DNA from: Vibrio hannami
GTDB lineage: Bacteria > Pseudomonadota > Gammaproteobacteria > Enterobacterales > Vibrionaceae
NCBI RefSeq assembly: GCF_029589055.1
Contig: NZ_JARQZP010000007.1
Span: forward strand, 1,488,001-1,552,000
Direction of reading: 5' to 3'
DNA: 64,000 nt
In this document: positions 41,775-50,585 of the stretch, piece after piece
Layout of the letters: every line of letters starts with the position of its first letter
How positions within the stretch are numbered: position 1 is the first letter of the stretch
Position numbers and translations under genes: made by a program
Notes under the pieces: model-generated
The model's input: the letters and a program-made list of their open reading frames with translations, nothing else
What the model was told of the DNA's origin: nothing
Database searches by the model: none

Positions 41775-43215
41775 AAATGTTTTTGTCGATCACAGAAGGC
41801 GCAATACCATCGAATATCGTCATAGCCTGACCGACACTTGCTCCTATGTAGGTTGGGTCTGAAACATAAAATTTGTGCCCGTCTACATCGACATAATCAG
41901 CCTCGGGGTTTGGGTGGTTCTCATTTAGTTCGACAGCTACCGCGAGGTGGCCGGGATACTTGAGGCCTACAGTTTTTAATCCAACGACTTGCTCTACAAG
42001 AAATGCAAATAAAAAGGAGCGGTCTTCGCAATCAACAGCATCAAGCATCAAGGTATGCATCGGAGTCGCATAGTATTCTTCTCCCCACTGTTCATCATCG
42101 CGCAGGTATTCAAAACCATGCTGAACAAGGCTGAGAAGCTTATTCACTTTACTAAGCTCTGAAAGCCCTTCAAGCTCTCGCTCTAAGTCTGCTACCAAGG
42201 ATTCGTAATGACGACCACTCGGCTGAGCCCGAAAGTACCAGACAAAATCGAGAGAAGGATGAGAGCGATAATAGGAAGCCAATTGCGAATATGATTGGTA
42301 AGTTACTGCTAGACCACTATAGGCGTCGTATAACGTCTTCGCTTGCGATGAGAACTCATATACAGCAGGCTGATTCTGAAATGAAAAGTCAAAACTCTTC
42401 GGGTTATCTAACGTCGTAGTGTGCGTGTACAGTGAGCCTTCAGGGCTACCGCCTTTCAAAATATAGAAGTCTCGTCCATCCATGTTTAATGCAGCTTTAC
42501 CATATATTTTTTGCATACTTGGCATCAAAACAAACAGGTTGGTTTGGTTGTACGCGATTCTACAATCAAAGCCCAGTTCCATCAGCAATGCCCAGAGCAG
42601 AAGTTTTTGTCCGTTTTCATCACCATGAGATTGACTTTCCGAGTATAGATCAAGCAACGATATAAGCCCCCAATCAGAAAGTGCTTTCGTCTCTGAAGCC
42701 TCGCTAATATGACTCACTACTTTCATGATATCGGGATATAAGCTTTCCCATGCGTTTGATATATCTATAGCCTCAGCACTTAATGGAAGATAACTAAGGC
42801 TGATTTTTGGTAGCTGGTAGACCTTGCCTAAATAAGCGATATCCTCGTAGTCAGGAGCAACTGGCGGTGAAGACGGATTTTGTTGTGGCTGCGACGGCTC
42901 AGGCGTGTCAATTGACGGTGGGGAAATACTTGGTTCCTGATTATCTTCTTTTTTCTCATCTGGAGTATCCTTAGCTATAGGTGGCTCGTCTAACTTTGGC
43001 TGCTCATATAGCTGTTCTGGTTGAGATAGCAGAAAACTTTCCCATTCAGATTCAAGTGCCTTTTTAAACGCTGACTGCTCTGCACTAAGGTAAGAGTTAA
43101 AGTCGCTGCTTTGATTTTTCTTCCACGTTTCAAACTCTTCATTAGCGAAACATGCTTTACTCAAACACAACAGAGCCATTGTTAGCGTCGCAGAAACCAA
43201 ACCTTTATTTTTCAT
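41770..43215 (-). CDS. Secreted transglutaminase-like (papain-fold) protein
   Basis: 481 residues. Signal peptide (LVSATLTMALLCLSKACFA), a coiled-coil-like part, a Pro-rich linker (about residues 75-125), then a C-terminal transglutaminase/cysteine-protease fold with a full triad: Cys396 in LDAVDCEDRSFLFAFL, His423 in YPGHLAVAV and Asp453 in YVSDPTY. It should act in the periplasm or at the surface as a protease or amidase/cross-linker. AGGAG lies 7 bases before ATG 43215. Last gene of the four-gene CHAT module, separated from the LPP20 gene by a strong hairpin. Confidence 0.8.
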   Translation of the reverse strand: MKNKGLVSATLTMALLCLSKACFANEEFETWKKNQSSDFNSYLSAEQSAFKKALESEWESFLLSQPEQLYEQPKLDEPPIAKDTPDEKKEDNQEPSISPPSIDTPEPSQPQQNPSSPPVAPDYEDIAYLGKVYQLPKISLSYLPLSAEAIDISNAWESLYPDIMKVVSHISEASETKALSDWGLISLLDLYSESQSHGDENGQKLLLWALLMELGFDCRIAYNQTNLFVLMPSMQKIYGKAALNMDGRDFYILKGGSPEGSLYTHTTTLDNPKSFDFSFQNQPAVYEFSSQAKTLYDAYSGLAVTYQSYSQLASYYRSHPSLDFVWYFRAQPSGRHYESLVADLERELEGLSELSKVNKLLSLVQHGFEYLRDDEQWGEEYYATPMHTLMLDAVDCEDRSFLFAFLVEQVVGLKTVGLKYPGHLAVAVELNENHPNPEADYVDVDGHKFYVSDPTYIGASVGQAMTIFDGIAPSVIDKNIL

Positions 43216-43255
43216 AACAGTACTCCTACAGCAAACCGTGCAATGGAAGTAACAC

Positions 43256-43295
43256 TCTGGTACGACTGGCAAAGATGCTTGTCAGTCGTACCAGA
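43256..43295 (-). promoter_or_regulatory. Intercistronic hairpin between LPP20 and transglutaminase-like genes
   Basis: Perfect 13-base inverted repeat TCTGGTACGACTG / CAGTCGTACCAGA with a 14-base loop and no T run on the minus strand. More likely an RNA-stabilising or processing stem, or a weak terminator, than a full stop of transcription. Confidence 0.6.
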
Positions 43296-43303
43296 ACCCA
43301 GCC

Positions 43304-43924
43304 TTAGTTGTTGTTCAGGTTTCTTAGATCAGCGATTTTTTTTGCCATCTCTTCATGAGATTTTTCAGCCTGGAATTTCTGCCATGCAGCTTCATCGTTA
43401 GCCATACTTGTTCGAATCGCATTTTGAGCGGTTGCAACAAGGTTATTTTCATCTATTGCGACCCAGACATAAACTTCACCTTCTGGGCCAATAATACGTC
43501 GAACAATACGAGATCCCATCAAAGACTCATCAGTGATAGATTCTGAGGTACTAGAGGCAGCAGCATCAATAGTCTCACTCTTTGCTACACCAGTAGTACC
43601 GAGATAATTCTTAACCATATTGCTAACCTGAGTCCGGACGTTTTGCGCAAGTTCTACTCGAGCGGCGAGCGCTGCCTGCTGCATCATATAATTCATACCA
43701 GCATCAGATTTAGGGGAGGAGCCTCGACCAGTTACGGCAAAGTTGTCGATAGCACCTGTGCAAAAGAACTCGGGAGCTTCTGTTTTTCCGTCGTCAAAGG
43801 TACACCAGCTTTTTTCTACAGGTTGGTTAGTTGAAACCTGACCCTGAGGTTCATTAGATGTACTGCTACAAGCCCCTAATGCACCAGCACAAACTAGGGC
43901 GATAATAGACTTACTTACTTTCAT
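43304..43924 (-). CDS. LPP20-family lipoprotein
   Basis: 206 residues. Lipoprotein signal MKVSKSIIALVCAGALGACS with lipobox LGAC. The mature part has the LPP20 pattern: AVTGRGSSPKSDAGMNYMMQ-QAALAARVELAQNVRTQV, then GSRIVRRIIGPEGEVYVWVA. LPP20 relatives include flagellar FlgP and outer membrane antigens. ATG 43924 follows AAGGTGG; a GTG three codons earlier is possible. It lies in the CHAT module, 35 bases after the DUF4384-like gene. Confidence 0.82.
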   Translation of the reverse strand: MKVSKSIIALVCAGALGACSSTSNEPQGQVSTNQPVEKSWCTFDDGKTEAPEFFCTGAIDNFAVTGRGSSPKSDAGMNYMMQQAALAARVELAQNVRTQVSNMVKNYLGTTGVAKSETIDAAASSTSESITDESLMGSRIVRRIIGPEGEVYVWVAIDENNLVATAQNAIRTSMANDEAAWQKFQAEKSHEEMAKKIADLRNLNNN

Positions 43925-43959
43925 TTTGACCACCTTTTTAACTCTATTGTTAAATTTGA

Positions 43960-45354
43960 TTATTTGTTTTCTGTCGTAAACATCAAAACTGATTCCGTAC
44001 TGCTGGACTCACTTTTTTTAACTTTCTTGAGTCCACGAGTCATCCTTACTCCTTGCTCTATCTTGTAGGAGATCACGTAGTAGCCACTGTTAGATACATA
44101 CTTGTATGATGGTAGAGCTCCTACCAAATCGTTCGTAGATGCTAGCAACTGAATACTTTCTAAGCCGAAAGGCTTTTCAACGACGAACTCACCCAAAGAT
44201 ACCCACTTATTGACATCATCAGCATTCGTATACCCTATAAATCGCCTGTCACCATGGGCTTCATTTAGTTCAATTAGGTAGGACTGTTCACTCTCCGTGT
44301 TTTTTGTATGCCCCACCAGGTAGAAATAGCCTGGCTTATTCATTTTCATTAGGAGTTCTACTTCTTCACCATTGTGAAAAACCAGATTACGCATCCCCTT
44401 GTTGGTTGCGAGGCTCGTCTTAAATTCACTTGAAACCGCATAGCCATGATGCAGTAGCTGATCAAAGTCAGGTGCAAGAGGAGTGGTTCTGTAGTCTTTA
44501 TAGCTTTGCGGCAGCATACTAACTACAATCGCCTCGACAGTATTCCCCTCCTGGTCCGAAAGATTGTAGCTGACTCTAATTCCGCTTTTGCTTTGCTGAT
44601 ACCTTCCATTGAGAAAATAGTTAGCCAGGTTTCTTTTGTGAACCGAGTTTATTTTTGTCTTTAACTGCTCGGTAAGAGCAGATGAAAACGGAGTCACTTC
44701 TCGTGAGTTAGATAGCGTGATGGGGGTTACATAGATTTTCTCGTACTTTAACCTTCTGCCTATTAGCTTTGCAGCAACTTCAAGGCTGGATACCGAGCCT
44801 TCCAGGTCATCGATCGTAGCGTTGATTTGCTCGATACTAACTGAAGGTGTGGTTAAATTTGTTTCCCGACCCGACAAAAATCGCTCAACAAGACTGAGCT
44901 TTCCATATTGATTTAGCTCCGCAAGGATTGAATATAAGGTATCAAGTTGAGCATTCTGATCTAAAGATGGTAACGAAGCGTACTTACTATTTATGAGTTT
45001 AGCGTGATTCGCGATCTGAGTTTGATACAGAGGCAATGCCGTTCTCTCATATAGCAACGCAGAACAAAAATGTTCACCTCTATCCTGATTACAGCGATAC
45101 TTTACCCCGATGATGGGAATATTGGTGGTTAGATTTGCCTGAAAACTAAAGTCATCCGTTCCTTTGCTATCCTGATAAACAGAAGACTTACTTTCTACGT
45201 CAACGTAGATGCTGTTAGCAAGCGCAGACACCGCTGCAACTTTGGCACTATCAACAGTCTTCCCATAGCCCTCTCCCTCTAAAACTCGGGCGTTAAGGCC
45301 AGCGGCTACTAAACACAAAACAAGTGGAATAGAGGATAATAAAGCTCGATTCAT
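43960..45354 (-). CDS. Secreted LPP20/DUF4384-type protein
   Basis: 464 residues. Signal peptide (MNRALLSSIPLVLCLVAAGL, cleavage near NARVLEG). N-terminal LPP20-like piece (GEGYGKTVDSAKVAAVSALA), a helical middle and a C-terminal DUF4384 domain: FHNGEEVELLMKMNKPGYFY, then PFGLESIQLLASTNDLVGAL. DUF4384 commonly accompanies CHAT or caspase-like proteins and LPP20 proteins in bacterial operons. Probably periplasmic, a ligand-binding or scaffold partner of the CHAT lipoprotein. It starts 10 bases after the CHAT stop, with TAGGA upstream. Confidence 0.75.
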   Translation of the reverse strand: MNRALLSSIPLVLCLVAAGLNARVLEGEGYGKTVDSAKVAAVSALANSIYVDVESKSSVYQDSKGTDDFSFQANLTTNIPIIGVKYRCNQDRGEHFCSALLYERTALPLYQTQIANHAKLINSKYASLPSLDQNAQLDTLYSILAELNQYGKLSLVERFLSGRETNLTTPSVSIEQINATIDDLEGSVSSLEVAAKLIGRRLKYEKIYVTPITLSNSREVTPFSSALTEQLKTKINSVHKRNLANYFLNGRYQQSKSGIRVSYNLSDQEGNTVEAIVVSMLPQSYKDYRTTPLAPDFDQLLHHGYAVSSEFKTSLATNKGMRNLVFHNGEEVELLMKMNKPGYFYLVGHTKNTESEQSYLIELNEAHGDRRFIGYTNADDVNKWVSLGEFVVEKPFGLESIQLLASTNDLVGALPSYKYVSNSGYYVISYKIEQGVRMTRGLKKVKKSESSSTESVLMFTTENK

Positions 45355-45364
45355 ACCATTCCTA

Positions 45365-47719
45365 TTAGTCAGATGCTCCCGTCAACTGGAATGCAGCCCA
45401 GCGTGACGGATGTGGGTACTTTTTACGCGTTTTGATTTGAGCTAACTGTAACGCTTTAACTTTTTCATTCTCTTTAAGGTAACCATAAAAAGAAGTCATA
45501 AAGTAAGCGGTTGGTTTATCTTCAACAGGCCAGAGGCTGGAAAGAATAGAGTCTGCGCCTGCATATAGGAACCCGCGATTTAGCCCAACGACATCATCAC
45601 CACTAACAATATCGCCCAGCCCGGTTTCACAAGCTGATAGTGTCACCAGATCTGCATTTAAGCTCATGCCATAGATTTCAGCCACGGTGAGATGCCCGTC
45701 GTTATAGCTATCCGGAGCCAACAATAAGCTGGACTCTAATGGTGTTTCTGCATTGAAAATGCCGTGACTTGCCAGGTGGAATATTCCGTAATTGGCAGCA
45801 TCGTTTTTGATTGTGGTTTCAGTCGCCTCACTTCTCAACTTAACATCAGCACTTGACCACAACCCTGCTATAGCCTGAGCTTCAATTTCAGCTCCAGGCA
45901 AATCAGTTTCAGGGTTATTTAGATCCGGGTTACCCAGAATCAAAATCTTATCCGAAATGTTTTGGTTGTGACCCACATACTTCATTACAGATGCGCTTGG
46001 CATAAATCGGATTCTGGCTTTGTCGACAACAAAGCGTCTCCCATCGTGTAGGGCGGCAAACGGAAGGTAATGCAAAGGACCGTGGGGAACAATGATCAGA
46101 TCTTTATTGTGAATTCTTTTTCCAAAAGGCCTGAGAAGTTGTCGGTACAACGCTTTGGAAGGTTTAATCCACTCTTTACCTGGTTTATTTAGAGCTGTGC
46201 GAAAATCCCTGATATTCTGGTCTAGATTGCGACTATCGAGTGGATATACGTTTAACTGCGCTCCATCCAGAACAAATGCATACAACTTATCTTCGGATAA
46301 ATAATATTCAACAAGTACTTCTCCGTCTTTGAGGAGGTTCCCTACCTCGTCACTGGACAACGTATCAACACTAATCAGCGAGGCAAGTTCAGGATACTTT
46401 TTCTTCAATTGTTTCTTTGGTACTAATCCTCTCGTATCGTTCGTTGGAGCCGACTCTGCCCCCATCTGAATACGAGACTCAAATTGATTGAGTTGAGCTA
46501 AATACTGTTCGGCTTCATCGCTTTCTCCAAAGCTTATGTCCTCGCGTGATGCCATCAAATCAACAAGCGCTCTGGCTTTAGCTCGCTCGACATAAGCAAA
46601 GGCTTCAGCAAAGTCACCCTGTTCAATCAGATAGTTAACCATATACTCATATGGCTGTTGCTTCCCTCTTGAGAACCCCATCTTACCCATTTCACTATTG
46701 AAATCGGTGCGTTGAGACTCAATCACTTCGATCGATTTTCTCAGTGTCGTGATAGCCTGCTCTTGATCACCTAAGTTTAAATACGTTCTGGCATAATCAA
46801 ACCAGTACATCCAGTGCAGGTTGAAGTCTTTAGATATTGATGTGTATCCTTCTAGCCTCTTAAAGTTAACTAGCGCCTCTTCATATCTACCCCCCTCAAG
46901 GTCGGCCCTACCCTGAAAATACAAACTTGTATCAAACGCTAGATCCAGCTCTTCTTCGAGCTCCTCCATTTTCTTTTCTTCATAAGCATCCAGGGCCACA
47001 GATAGTCCTAAGGTTAGTACAGCATCGACACCATCTGTCACTTTATCCCAACCGGATTCAACCTCGGGATCCGGTGGCAGCTTTTTGGCTAGATCTGCTG
47101 CTTTGTCATAGTCTTCCAGAGAGAAATAGACTTGGGCGAGTATTTTTCTGGTCTTTTGACGGAGTTCCACGACTTGATCATCAAGCCAAGGCATTGAGTT
47201 ATCTACAAATTGTAACGACTCTTGCTCTGTCCTGGCGTCTCCAAGTTGACGTGCTATAACAGCCTTAAATCCGTGTAACTCGATTTCAGCGGTACGAATC
47301 ATCTCGCCATACATAGAGTGATCACGAAGATTTTTTTCTTCGAGAATTTCTAAGCCCCTATCGATAGCCTGGTTAGCATCTGAGTAACGACCAAGTCCAT
47401 TCAGAGATAGAGCTAAACCTTCATGTGTATTGACTACCATAAAGTGAGTTGCAGCATCAGTACTATCTTTGAAGCGCCGTACAAATACCTCAGCACAATC
47501 TATATAAGTGTTAATTTTACCGCTGGTAGCGTACATTCCACACAACATTGAAAGCTCAAGCGCATCAAGTTTCTCAAACGCAGCCCTCCCTCCCATTTTT
47601 TCAATCATTTCGGACTGAGTTCCGTTTTTCATTGCAAATGCTCCCTGGATGACCGTCAAACTAGTACACCCTGTAAGAAGCAAAATAGATAAGATTGAAA
47701 TGATCTTTAGATAGCGCAT
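45365..47719 (-). CDS. TPR-CHAT protease lipoprotein
   Basis: 784 residues. Lipoprotein signal MRYLKIISILSILLLTGCTS (lipobox LTGC, Cys18), a long helical TPR-like part (to about residue 400; for example YARTYLNLGDQEQAITTLRK), then a CHAT caspase-like protease domain. The catalytic dyad is present: His ~652 in FHLASHGIFN and Cys ~697 in LVTLSACETGLGD, plus the C-terminal SRWAAFQLTG signature. CHAT proteases (caspase/separase-like) act in regulated proteolysis; here the lipid anchor places it in the envelope. GTG at 47731 is an alternative start; AGAGG before ATG 47719 decides. First gene of the module. Confidence 0.88.
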   Translation of the reverse strand: MRYLKIISILSILLLTGCTSLTVIQGAFAMKNGTQSEMIEKMGGRAAFEKLDALELSMLCGMYATSGKINTYIDCAEVFVRRFKDSTDAATHFMVVNTHEGLALSLNGLGRYSDANQAIDRGLEILEEKNLRDHSMYGEMIRTAEIELHGFKAVIARQLGDARTEQESLQFVDNSMPWLDDQVVELRQKTRKILAQVYFSLEDYDKAADLAKKLPPDPEVESGWDKVTDGVDAVLTLGLSVALDAYEEKKMEELEEELDLAFDTSLYFQGRADLEGGRYEEALVNFKRLEGYTSISKDFNLHWMYWFDYARTYLNLGDQEQAITTLRKSIEVIESQRTDFNSEMGKMGFSRGKQQPYEYMVNYLIEQGDFAEAFAYVERAKARALVDLMASREDISFGESDEAEQYLAQLNQFESRIQMGAESAPTNDTRGLVPKKQLKKKYPELASLISVDTLSSDEVGNLLKDGEVLVEYYLSEDKLYAFVLDGAQLNVYPLDSRNLDQNIRDFRTALNKPGKEWIKPSKALYRQLLRPFGKRIHNKDLIIVPHGPLHYLPFAALHDGRRFVVDKARIRFMPSASVMKYVGHNQNISDKILILGNPDLNNPETDLPGAEIEAQAIAGLWSSADVKLRSEATETTIKNDAANYGIFHLASHGIFNAETPLESSLLLAPDSYNDGHLTVAEIYGMSLNADLVTLSACETGLGDIVSGDDVVGLNRGFLYAGADSILSSLWPVEDKPTAYFMTSFYGYLKENEKVKALQLAQIKTRKKYPHPSRWAAFQLTGASD

Positions 47720-47804
47720 AGAGCCTCTCACATAACATCCAATGAGAATAAATAATTGAAGCAGCCATATAATGCTTTAGTGTCCTCTTATCGAGGAAAA
47801 TCTC

Positions 47805-47822
47805 ATCCCCCGAACGGGGGAT
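47805..47822. promoter_or_regulatory. Palindromic operator candidate between CHAT module and outer membrane barrel gene
   Basis: ATCCCCCG-AA-CGGGGGAT, a near-perfect 18-base palindrome in the ~250-base divergent region, about 85 bases upstream of the CHAT gene and 147 bases upstream of the barrel gene. No T run follows, so it is not an evident terminator. Could be a regulator site. Confidence 0.4.
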
Positions 47823-47968
47823 AAACAGAAAATAACTAGACCGAGATCAACAAAGCTGATTTATTTCCACTGCGAATTCACCGCAGCATATTCCACTAAT
47901 ATTTTGCTTTCATCTGACACCAGAGGCAGATTTTGTATTAAAGTTCGGGGGAAATTGGAGTTAACCTA

Positions 47969-48718
47969 ATGAAATTAAAACTATTTACCGCCACTGTCCT
48001 ACTTACTCTCTCCTCAAGATGTGTATTCGCAGATAACTCAAACGGTCAAGATAAAAAAGACGATACATTAAAAGCTGGAGCTAAAGTTGGCCTGTTTTAT
48101 TCGGAAACCAGCAACACATCCATGTCTTTTAACTCAGCATTCTGGTTAACTTACAAACCAAATAAATTAACCCAGGATTTTAAATTTAGCAGCTACTATA
48201 CCAACGAAGAAGGCGACGAAGGTACGAACAAGTATTCGCTGTATTACAAAGCGAGCTATGATTTGGGTGATGAATGGTCTGGATATATCGAAAACGAATA
48301 CATCTATAATCAATATGAAACCTACCGTCAAACGTACACTTTAAATACTGGTCTGGCTTACAAGCTATTCGATGAAAAGAAAACTAAACTTGAATTAGGT
48401 GTAGGCCCTGGTTTCCGCTATACCAAACGTCAAGCAGATGACCCAGATTATCCATACGACGAAGTCAGTGAGATGATTGGCTCCGCTTATATAAAAGGCT
48501 CCAAAGAACTGAGCAAGAGCTTCTCAATTGGTGGTGGCAGCAAAGTGGAATATGGTGATTCAAACACTAAATATACTACCGATGCGTGTATTAAGAATAA
48601 ACTGATGGAGGATCTTTCTCTGGTCTTAGACGCAAAATACATCTACAACACCAATGTCGCATCCGATAAAGATCACGATGAAATCTATACCACTATGAGT
48701 TTAAGTTACGATTTCTAG
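47969..48718 (+). CDS. DUF481-type outer membrane beta-barrel protein
   Basis: 249 residues. Signal peptide (MKLKLFTATVLLTLSSRCVF, cleavage near ADNSNG) followed by alternating beta strands with aromatic girdles (KYSLYYKASYDLGDEWSGYI, LELGVGPGFRYTKRQ) and a final Phe (TMSLSYDF), the outer membrane insertion signal. DUF481 (YdiY, salt-induced) proteins form small barrels of unknown function. GGAG lies 11 bases before ATG. Divergent from the CHAT module. Confidence 0.78.
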   Translation: MKLKLFTATVLLTLSSRCVFADNSNGQDKKDDTLKAGAKVGLFYSETSNTSMSFNSAFWLTYKPNKLTQDFKFSSYYTNEEGDEGTNKYSLYYKASYDLGDEWSGYIENEYIYNQYETYRQTYTLNTGLAYKLFDEKKTKLELGVGPGFRYTKRQADDPDYPYDEVSEMIGSAYIKGSKELSKSFSIGGGSKVEYGDSNTKYTTDACIKNKLMEDLSLVLDAKYIYNTNVASDKDHDEIYTTMSLSYDF

Positions 48719-48793
48719 CAGTTGTATGGTTTTGCGTTAAACTAGCACTGCCCTTTTCGCCTTAGTTAGATCAAACAAGGGATAAGTTTTCAC

Positions 48794-49039
48794 CTATCCC
48801 TTGGGCTGGTGACCAATCTTCTTCGCAAGCTTTTGCATAGCCTCTGCAAACGTTGTTGTCCCACTTTTAGCCCGAACCTGTATTACCTTATATCCCATCC
48901 TTTCCAGTGCCTGACGCTCTGCCAAAACCGGCTCGTCGTCTTCTCGGCTACCTTGTACAGGCTGATGAATGTAACACCCCTCCAGCTCGCCATCTTCGAC
49001 CAGTTGGTGGTGTTTCAATGCATTGATATCAACATTCAT
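48794..49039 (-). CDS. Hypothetical protein, 81 aa
   Basis: Soluble, charged sequence: MNVDINALKHHQLVEDGELE at the start and ERMGYKVIQVRAKSGTTTF later. I cannot assign a family. No clear ribosome site precedes ATG; the overlapping plus-strand reading is Cys/Leu-rich and less natural. It stands between the barrel and patatin genes; may be a small orphan gene or a fragment. Confidence 0.4.
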   Translation of the reverse strand: MNVDINALKHHQLVEDGELEGCYIHQPVQGSREDDEPVLAERQALERMGYKVIQVRAKSGTTTFAEAMQKLAKKIGHQPKG

Positions 49040-49208
49040 AGTAAGTATTTATAATTTTGTCGTTTTGCCATACCGCATTGTAACCACAAAAAGCGACGGA
49101 AAATACAGTAACCCGAGGATACCTAGTAATTACCGCCAGCCATAGACTGGTGGTATCTGGCCTGTGATTAAGACTTATCTTTAACTGTATTGCTTGAACC
49201 AATGAGAG

Positions 49209-50536
49209 CTACACTTCACCGATTTTTGCGTCATCTAAAAATCGATTAAATTCTGGATTACTTAATATCTGGTGATAGCCTTCCGAAATTAGTGCATCAA
49301 CTTGTTCATTTTCAAGATTTAGATCTGTAGGTATATTGTTTAAATAATATCTCTTCTCTATATCTTTAATATTGGTTAAGTTGATATCAACAAAGTAACT
49401 GCTTACCGGAGTATTATCTGACATAGCATATTCAGAACGCTGGTTGAGCGTACTCAGCATAAGATTTTTTGTTATATCGTTATAACGGTGAATCTGAATA
49501 TCGCTCATGTAATTAAGGGTATCGACTATTCCCGGCTCTTTGGTTGACTTCCCTAACGAAGTATCCGAATTCACAGAAGCATCTATGGAAATAAATACAA
49601 CAAAAGGCATTACTTCCGCGTTAATTTGTTCAAAAAAACTGGCTCTACCACCTCTTATTGCCATCATATCGTAAAGTGACAATAGTCCGAGGTTATCTGT
49701 TATCCCTCCATCTACAAGATGAATATATTTATTTCGAGACTTATCAGAGTACCCTTCTAATCCTTTTAAAGTCGATTTTGTAACCGAGTTTAATTTTTTT
49801 GGTCGGTGAACGTCAAAATACTCTGGTCACCGCATCCTGAATAGTTTTCTAGCACAACTGGATTAAACACGATTGGAACAGCCGAAGATGCCGCGATAGC
49901 TTGGGATATCGGATAACTGGACAAATCAGAACAAAGCAGATCGAAGTACTCTTGAATAAATGAAAAACGAACACCTCCACCCAGGTCTGAAGCATTTATA
50001 ACTATTAATGGTCGCTCATCCTGATTGATATCAGCGAACGTCGCTCCCTTAAATAACTTATTCTCATAATAGGAGACCGCTTCTTGTGTTATACCGGAGG
50101 TTGAAAGCCAAAGGCGCGGGTTCATTAAACGCCATATTAATGAACTACTGACATTGTCATAAAGAAATTCGTCTTCGAAGTCAGTAAACAGTTTATCACC
50201 ATACAAACCATAGTAAGCAGCTGTAAAGCTTCCCCCGGATACAGAACTAATTTTATCAACTTCTTCAAGAACAGTGACATACTCGCCATTTTTGTCTACC
50301 AGCTGTTCATTAAGAGCCTTCATTACACCATATGAAAAAGCGGCCGCTCGGGTTCCTCCACCAGATATTGATACGACAATCATAAACTCACCAGAATTAT
50401 ATCTATTTACGGAGTTAGCATATGAATATCGGCTAGAAGGATATTGAGTAGCTTCTAACGGTTTATTTACAGGGGTACCATAAGTGGCACACCCTGAGAT
50501 AAATATAATTAATATGAAAGCAATGATTAGTCGCAA
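49209..50536 (-). pseudogene. Patatin-like phospholipase lipoprotein, frameshifted
   Basis: The first frame encodes a lipoprotein signal (LIIAFILIIFISGC) and the patatin N-terminal half: VSISGGGTRAAAFSYGV (oxyanion loop) and SSVSGGSFTAAYYG (G-x-S-x-G serine). It stops at 49790 after TFTDQKN. Adding one base in the run of seven T at 49794-49800 restores KKLNSVTKSTLKGLEGYSDK and HLVDGGITDNLGLL, with the catalytic Asp, to a stop at 49209. TTG at 50536 has AGGTG upstream and gives the lipoprotein start. An active enzyme would be a lipid acyl hydrolase in the envelope. Downstream of the TolC-like gene. Confidence 0.78.
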
Positions 50537-50585
50537 GTGAGCACCTATATCAAAAAAGATATCGTTTCTTGCTACAAGTATATAT

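Noticed and set aside
48809..49054. Plus-strand 81-codon frame
   Set aside because: Cys/Leu-rich shadow of the minus-strand hypothetical gene, itself only weakly supported.
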